Positions 57,901 through 64,000 of a stretch of 64,000 nt of DNA are shown here, piece by piece. Under the pieces are notes generated by a model. It ran no database searches. It was not told where the DNA came from and worked only from the letters and a program-made list of their open reading frames with translations. The position numbers and the translations under genes were made by a program. The DNA comes from Ramazzottius varieornatus (lineage: Eukaryota > Tardigrada > Eutardigrada > Parachela > Ramazzottiidae): NCBI GenBank assembly GCA_001949185.1, contig BDGG01000005.1, positions 1,539,249 through 1,603,248 of the forward strand, read 5' to 3'. Each line of letters begins with the position of its first letter. Positions within the stretch are counted from its first letter, which is position 1.

Positions 57901-60900
57901 TCGGTATGTTGAGACAGGATACTCGTTTCACTTTTCCATACAAATTTTCTTTTATTTCTTGACGTTTACCTTGTTGTTCTCCATATCTGGACGGAGCCTT
58001 TCATTTTTGCGTTCGACGCTAGATGTTCTATTGTTTTCTTCCCCTGATTGGACTTTTGTCCGCTTTGTATAGTTTTAACTTGTAAATGGTCACCCGACGT
58101 GTTGCCCTTCCCACTTCCGCCGTAGGCGTGAGCAGTCAAAAACTTGATCATGCGTTTCACTCTCCAGCAACGCACGGTTCAGCAGCAAATCAGTGAATAA
58201 AAATCAGAAAAAGAGTACTGCAGAATTGCAGTAAATCATCAATCAAGACAAACCTGTGCGCACCGAACGCACGTACGTCCACAGCCAGTGGCTCATATTT
58301 TTTGCGGTACGCATTCTCCATTGATTGCTTGAAATGCGTCGGCGGCTGTCACCGCGTGACTATACCTAAGGGGACTCTGAGTCGCAAACTCATCAGAGGA
58401 AGCTCTAGCTCCAAACAGCATGATCCTTTTTTCCGGATGATTCCCCGATTTTTTTTCTTGTTTTTCCATCCTTTTTAGTTCTTGCTGAATCATGACTTCG
58501 TGTCTGATCAATCAAATCCGTACGAATTAACTGGCGAAAACAGCTAGTTGATTAACAAAGAATTGATTACTCTCAGGACCCTGCCGGTCGGACAATGGTA
58601 CGACCGGCAGGGTGTCACGTAAATCATGCTGCCTGCTGCGCGACCGGCAGCGACGCGGCTGGGTCACTACTAACTAGGTAGGAACGTAGATGATCGTGCA
58701 ATGGTAAAATCACCAGGGTGGGTGGGTAGGTTGGTTGACCACTAGTGGCTGGCCGTGGTTGGTAGTTTTGGGAAGAGAAATGTTTCTTCCTCGTTGTGAT
58801 GCTGGTTCGGGTCGAGAACGTGATGGATTTACAGAAGAAACGAGAGCGGAAGTCAAGTGGCGCAATGTGGGGAAGGCGCGTCGCTCAGAATACTTGGCGC
58901 GCCAGGTCCAGTTCGCTGATTGGTCTGATCACGCTCCAATCCACTGAAATTTCAAATTGCGACCAAAGTGGTCAATAGTTCAAATCAACTCAGCTTGCAC
59001 AGAATTTAAAATTCTGCGCACCGATATTAGGCCGAACATCAGTCGCGGATAAAATCACAGCAGAAAACCTATACATATTCTGTGCAAGCCGAAAACATGA
59101 CCTGCGAAACAGGTCTTTTAGAGGAGGTGGAGGAACCGGCGAACCGCTGTATATACCGTAGAATGGTAAAACATAGAAGCGGTAAAGGCACTTACCACTA
59201 CGGCGAACAACACCATTGGTCAGACACGCACAGAGGCCACGCCCCGGCAGAGTCGGTTACATTACGGTTACTCGCGTGTTGAATTGATAAGATTCCTAGG
59301 TTATACAGCGTCCAAGCACGGTGATATGGAACCGTGAAAACTCAACAGCACACTGCAAGGCTAACGTCCACCAGTCATCCGAGCGTTCACAGGTGGCGAG
59401 GAGAAAGCAGCAGGTGGAAGGAAGCTAAGAAGCTTCGTCGAGCACGGGATGTCAAGCTGCTTACCCAATAACCTGTCGGATTTATTCAGAAATGCTTTAT
59501 ATTTCACGTGCCTTGCTCACCCGTGAGCCATGTTCGTTTGCCCACGTGGTTCGATACTTACTTACGGTAGCAGCTCTGCAGTGAGCCGTATTCAGGTGCT
59601 TGCCGGACCTATTTCGCCAACGCAGGCGCTTCATGTACCTGCATACATAGTTAATGGGCAACGACTCGATCTGTCAGGTAAGGCCGAACTGTCGGTTTGT
59701 CCAAGCAGGTAAAGGTTATCCAAGGTCATCCATTTGACCTCGACCTTTAGTAGTCGCTAATCCGGCAAAGGACTCTACCATTGGAAGACTGGCGTGACGT
59801 ACGTACACGTTCGTCTACCTCGTCTAGTCTCTGCTATGGCTTGGTCCTTCGTGGCTGTCCACCCCAGCTGGTGACGGTAAACGGTGACGCATGAACTACG
59901 CGATGTGACGTCAGTGTACATGGTATGTTATGTGATTTTACATGGTATAACATCGCGTATCACATTACATATGACATGACCAGAAAAAAATCCAGAAAAA
60001 TCTAACAATTTCAGAAAAAATTGGGGAAGCTGCAGGGCGATTCCAATGCGTACCGCAATTGCTGATGAGGTACGACTGAGGCTCTCTAGAGAATTTAACC
60101 CATTGAGTTCGTGGCAGCAGCGATGGACGCCGTGACGGATGATTTACCCAATTACCCAGCCAAATATCGAAAATTATGCAGTTGTCTCGTGCGACCCGCC
60201 GCGGATCGTTGGAACAGGCAAGTTAGCCACGGATGCGGAAATCCTGTCTTCGCTAGTCAGCATAACTCATGAGACCTAGTGCTCGAACAACATTAGAAAG
60301 GGTTTTTCAAATATCACAAAATTATCGATTGATTGATTGTCGCCTTTGAGTTGGGCTGAAGTTAACATTGGGAAGCCGTTCTGTGTTTTCTGTATTTCAC
60401 TTGTTACATCATCCATCCATCGCTGCCACGGCTAGGCTAGGACCGGAAATGGTGGAAAAACGACCACTCTAAATGGCTCCGATATACAAGAGACGGAAAT
60501 TCCGATCCTGGGAGGAAAGGGTTGAAAGGGCAGGATGGAAAAGCTGGGAATAGGTAATAGGATGGAAACGTCCTATATTCTGTATCAAAACAACCCCAGG
60601 TTGTAAAATGGCAACAGGGGCATCCTTAGTGCACATTAGTGCCAATCCCTTTACCACGCGCCCCCACCGTGCGCACTCACCGCCAGTTGAAGGAGGCGGA
60701 GACAGACCGAACACACTGACGCACTACGGGTCCACGGGTGACACGCCCATGCATCTGCCCAGAGCGTAACCATGCGCGACAACATCGAGGTTGTGCAGCC
60801 GAATCTGGCATGGTTAATCTCGACGGTGTGTGGTCATACGGCGCAAGAATGGTGACGTCATGTACGCGGAATTCAACGTGACCGATGCGCATGCTGCGCC

Positions 60901-62095
60901 ACAGCATATCATGCGATACAAGCGTGCGGGTACAAGAGTACGGCGCCTGGGACGCGTCTTGCGTCAGCTGTTTTGGCCTGTCTGGCTCGCCCCACAAGTC
61001 GGGTGGTAAAAAGATTGGCACTACTGCACATATGGTGACCACACAGGAAAACATCCGTCTTTTTTGCCACGCCGCATTAAACCACAAGAAGACAAATGTC
61101 ACGCACCTTACCGGCAACATGTCTAGGTGGGCATGTGGAGTTGACAAGTGCGATTGATAAGGAAAGACATCCCACGACCGTTCTGCTAACTTATTAGCGG
61201 TAAGTATCAATATCGACAATACTCACCTGCTAGTTTTGCAGTGTACTATTGCGTTGAGGTGGCTTGGCTTGCCGAGTTGCTAGTGTTGCAATCAAGACTA
61301 CGAAAATTTCTCAAAAACCACGTAAGGGCAATTCCGGTTTTCTAACATCAACAGCTCAGCGTTCATTTTTGAATTTCTCGAACCATTCGGAGAATTCGAA
61401 TCATCGAGAATCCTCGGGTATTCGGCCGAACTAAAGATCCAGCGGCGACAAATCATGACGAAATTCCGAAAACACACTGCTTCCGAGCGGGTACTACTGG
61501 ACTGCTGTCAATTCGAATACTTGTTTGAGCTTTTAGGGTCTTGGCGGACAGAAAAGTCGTCAAAACATACGTCTGATCTATGAAGGCTTATGCCGGTGCC
61601 CCGCTTTTGGTTCGCGAGACAGAAGAGGGTCTTGTCCATAGACCGGAGAGAAATTCAGGTTCATTCACGCTCCTGGACGAAAAAATTTACAAAGTGGAAG
61701 TTGCGTCAACCTGAAAGCGCGATAACACACCTCACGGTGTGCTATCAGGCTTTGCTCGCTCCGGTCTTAGATTAGAAATTTCAAAGCCGTTCCACGGTCA
61801 GGAGGGTCGTTGAAGTCCGATTCTTAGTTTTTAGTATCGGGTTTTCAATATAAAGCGTTTTGATAAATCAGTCAATCAGGAGGAAAAATCTCGACGTACG
61901 GTGTATCGTTTTCCACCCTAAACTGGTCTGCCAGCCTACGTGGCAGCATACTTCCGGTTACAGGTTTGGCCGTTTGGGTTTTCCGAGACTGTTGTAAATG
62001 CAATACAGGAGCTGACTGGGCTTACCCGGGAATAACTGAACGGCTTCTAGAGGCTTGTTCTACGCAGTAGCAACGAAGGAGGGCGAACGCGGAGT
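57901..62095. other. Long stretch without a supported gene
   Basis: Only short frames, none with a recognisable domain; the longest (- 60677-61219, 180 codons) is Cys/Arg/Pro-rich and not convincing. Contains a 13-bp perfect hairpin at 58578-58613 and a loose tacatggtat/atacc palindrome near 59918-59953. Old transposon debris is likely. Confidence 0.4.
58578..58613. repeat. Perfect 13-bp stem hairpin
   Basis: accctgccggtcg and cgaccggcagggt enclose a 10-base loop. A third partial copy (gcgaccggcagc) lies at 58639. Function unknown; it may be the tip of a larger decayed palindrome. Confidence 0.6.
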
Positions 62096-62103
62096 CTTGG
62101 AGG

Positions 62104-62540
62104 TAGTGTTGTACATTACACGCAGATGGTCCGTGTGATGTGAAGTGTAATGTAAAATAGTGTAGTTGTAAAAGTGTGATTACATTTTACACTAGTTTAC
62201 ATTTTACAGACCGAGCGGTTTTTAACGCCTGAAAGTGACAAGGAGCGACGAAAACGACGAACCAGCTATGTCTATGTTTGCATAGAATATAGATCTTAGT
62301 AACTGTCTTCCAGACAAAGATAAGAATACGGTTGCAGAATGACCATACTCAGGAAGTCTTTGACATTTTTCTGCGTAAGTCAGCCGAATTTTAGATTTCT
62401 GGCGGCAAAATACTCAAAAATACCGCAGATTCTGGCAGGTAAAAGTTGTAATTACGTTTTACATTTACATTACAACTTCCCCGTGGTTGCAATGTCGTGT
62501 AAAAGTGAAATTGTAATGTAAAATGTAATGCTCATCACTA
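62104..62540. mobile_element. hAT-type MITE, 437 bp, with perfect 8-bp target duplication
   Basis: Flanked by cttggagg at 62096-62103 and 62541-62548. Ends are inverted: tagtgttgtacattac at the left and the complement of tagtgatgagcattac at the right. The interior has gtaatgtaaaa / ttttacattac palindromes. No coding capacity. It lies just upstream of the DHRS1-like gene. Confidence 0.85.
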
Positions 62541-62699
62541 CTTGGAGGTAGGTGGTTGGCAAGCTTAGTTGAGTTCACAGTTACGGTATGCTTATCGCTT
62601 ATCACGTTTTGTTGTTGACTTGTTGCAGTCGCGGTCGTCAAAACTCAATAGGCGCACGGTTTTCGTTGTGCTACTCATCAAAGAAAAGGACCTGGAAGA

Positions 62700-64000
62700 A
62701 TGGCACTGGCCGGAAAAGTTGCATTGGTGACGGGAGCAACTCGCGGGATTGGAAAAGGAATTGCTTTACAGTTGGCTACTGCTGGAGCTACGGTCTATAT
62801 TACAGGTTCGCTCGCAATCGTTTGCAACTGAAATCGTGGTCTGGACTCTAGATCCAAGATAGATGGTTGTGCATCGCATATTTATGACCATTGTTGTTTG
62901 TGAGAATGTGGAAAGAATGGAACTTGACTTGTGTGTGGGCTGTGGGCAAAGCTCAGGTGACAGGTGGATCACCGTGGATGGGGTCATACCGTGGAGGCAA
63001 AGCTATTTCAAATTCAATCTGGGCAAGGGGACACCAAACTAAAGGGCGAGGGCAGCCAGATTAACAGCTGCGATCTCGCTGAAAGACCAAAACTCAGTGA
63101 GTCCCAACCCATACTTTTCCAGGTCGAACCCTCCAGTCACGAGAAGGCGCTCCTGCACCCGGAAGCCTGAACGAGACGGAAAAAGAGGTACTTCTGCACA
63201 AGATACGCTGTTGCATTTTGCATGTTTTCTTATGTAGAACAAAAAGTATTGCTTACGATTGCTATGGCAAAGCGCTATGTACAGCACTGGACAGTACATG
63301 CGGGTGTGCCTGACGGGTCTGTCATCTGTAACAGGAGTCTCTGCTTGTAGGTTGAGAATCGAGGTGGACGATGCATCGCAGTGGCTTGCGACCACTCTCG
63401 AGATTCGGACATCGATTCGCTCTTCGACCAAATCAACCGCGAACAGAATGGAAGGTTGGACATTTTGGGTACGTTTATGAATACTGTAGATCATCAGTAG
63501 CGTCATATGACCCATAATCATGATGATTTATTCGGACAGTGAACAACGCATATAGTGCTGTGGACGCTATCATGCAGAACTCTGGCAAGCCCTTCTGGAC
63601 GCTCCCGCCAACCTTTTGGGACGAGGTGAACAACGTCGGACTACGGTATGGTATATTCCTTCCCTATACGGTACTAGAAATCCGGTCGTTATTTTGACCA
63701 ATCAAGTTGAGCAGGAACCACTACATCTGCGCTGTGAAAGCTTCTCAAATGATGGTAGCCAGGAAGTCAGGCTTGATTGTGAATATTTCTTCTATGGGTG
63801 GACTGTTGTACCTCTTCACTCCCGCTTATGGAGTGGGGAAAACAGCGGTATGTTTTCCCGATTCTCCGAAGCACCTGTGGGTTGATGTTTTCCTTTATGG
63901 GACCTCACATCGGCCTAACATTTCTTCCTTTGTTTTGTAGTGTGATCGCATGGCTGCGGATTGTGCAATCGAACTGAAGAAGCAGAACGTTGCTTTTGTC
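62700..64000 (+). CDS. DHRS1: DHRS1-like short-chain dehydrogenase/reductase, 3' end outside window
   Basis: NAD(P)-dependent oxidoreductase; the family is ER-associated in vertebrates and acts on carbonyls and steroids. Exons 62700-62805, 63123-63187, 63351-63468, 63540-63645, 63715-63847 and 63941-64000 (continuing) join in phase, 196 residues visible. Rossmann motif [10 protein letters not shown] at residues 11-20, VACDHS for the adenine pocket, [11 protein letters not shown], the catalytic Ser in VNISSMGG and the YGVGK (YxxxK) motif are all present. [19 protein letters not shown] matches the DHRS1-specific region and separates it from other SDRs. The second exon ([18 protein letters not shown]) was found only by phase and is less conserved. 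Confidence 0.9.

Noticed and set aside
60677-61219. 180-codon minus-strand frame
   Set aside because: No domain, odd composition, overlapped by another open frame on the plus strand; likely chance in GC-richer debris.
63039-63521. 160-codon minus-strand frame
   Set aside because: Overlaps DHRS1-like exons 2 and 3, whose phase and motifs are convincing.
1-64000. tRNA, rRNA or CRISPR features
   Set aside because: I looked for tRNA-like A/B boxes, rRNA and regularly spaced repeats and found none I could support by eye.

Overview
This window is nuclear DNA from an animal. Genes are split by short introns (mostly 50-300 bp, GT-AG), both strands are used, and several proteins are metazoan families: an astacin protease, a polyhomeotic-like FCS/SAM protein, a ZBBX-like B-box protein, PEX3, GTPBP10 and a CREC-family calcium protein ending in HDEL. 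Dense genes, small introns and many small palindromic elements suggest a compact invertebrate genome. A tardigrade or similar ecdysozoan is my guess, but the phylum cannot be fixed from the sequence alone. All exon joins were made by hand from splice sites and codon phase.

Layout. 1-17 kb is a gene-rich block: UBXN4 (-, partial), a small unknown gene (+), VPS18 (-), a PHC-like Polycomb protein (+), a membrane-anchored astacin (-), an aminopeptidase N (+) and an HP1-like chromo/chromoshadow protein (-). 17-20 kb holds weak candidates and one small secreted Pro/Ala-rich protein. 20.4-31 kb is one large minus-strand gene of 12 coding exons and 971 codons, ZBBX-like, whose introns are full of nested palindromic elements.

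31-39 kb is transposon territory: a 313-bp-armed foldback element split by an internally deleted hAT element, then a pogo/Tigger-like element with 31-bp inverted repeats. 39.8-45.4 kb is a second host block: RCN2-like (+), PEX3 (-) and GTPBP10 (-), all intact. 45.5-58 kb is again mobile DNA: a LINE with endonuclease and reverse transcriptase, a DUF4371/ZNF862-type hAT relic, and a PIF/Harbinger pair (Myb-like plus DDE nuclease), all carrying stops or frameshifts. 58-62.6 kb has little recognisable coding sequence apart from a hAT-type MITE with a perfect 8-bp target duplication. The window ends inside a DHRS1-like dehydrogenase (+).

The host genes are mostly housekeeping: ER-associated degradation, endolysosomal fusion, peroxisome biogenesis, mitoribosome assembly, ER calcium binding and chromatin silencing. 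I see no operon and no sign that neighbours act in one pathway. The most interesting signals are the three-level nested palindromes in the ZBBX-like intron, a short hairpin family (core AAGTGGCGCACG) repeatedly placed in introns, a LINE copy broken only by two in-frame TAG codons whose 3' tail supplies the C-terminus of a neighbouring secreted protein, and an astacin with the Met-turn methionine replaced by leucine.
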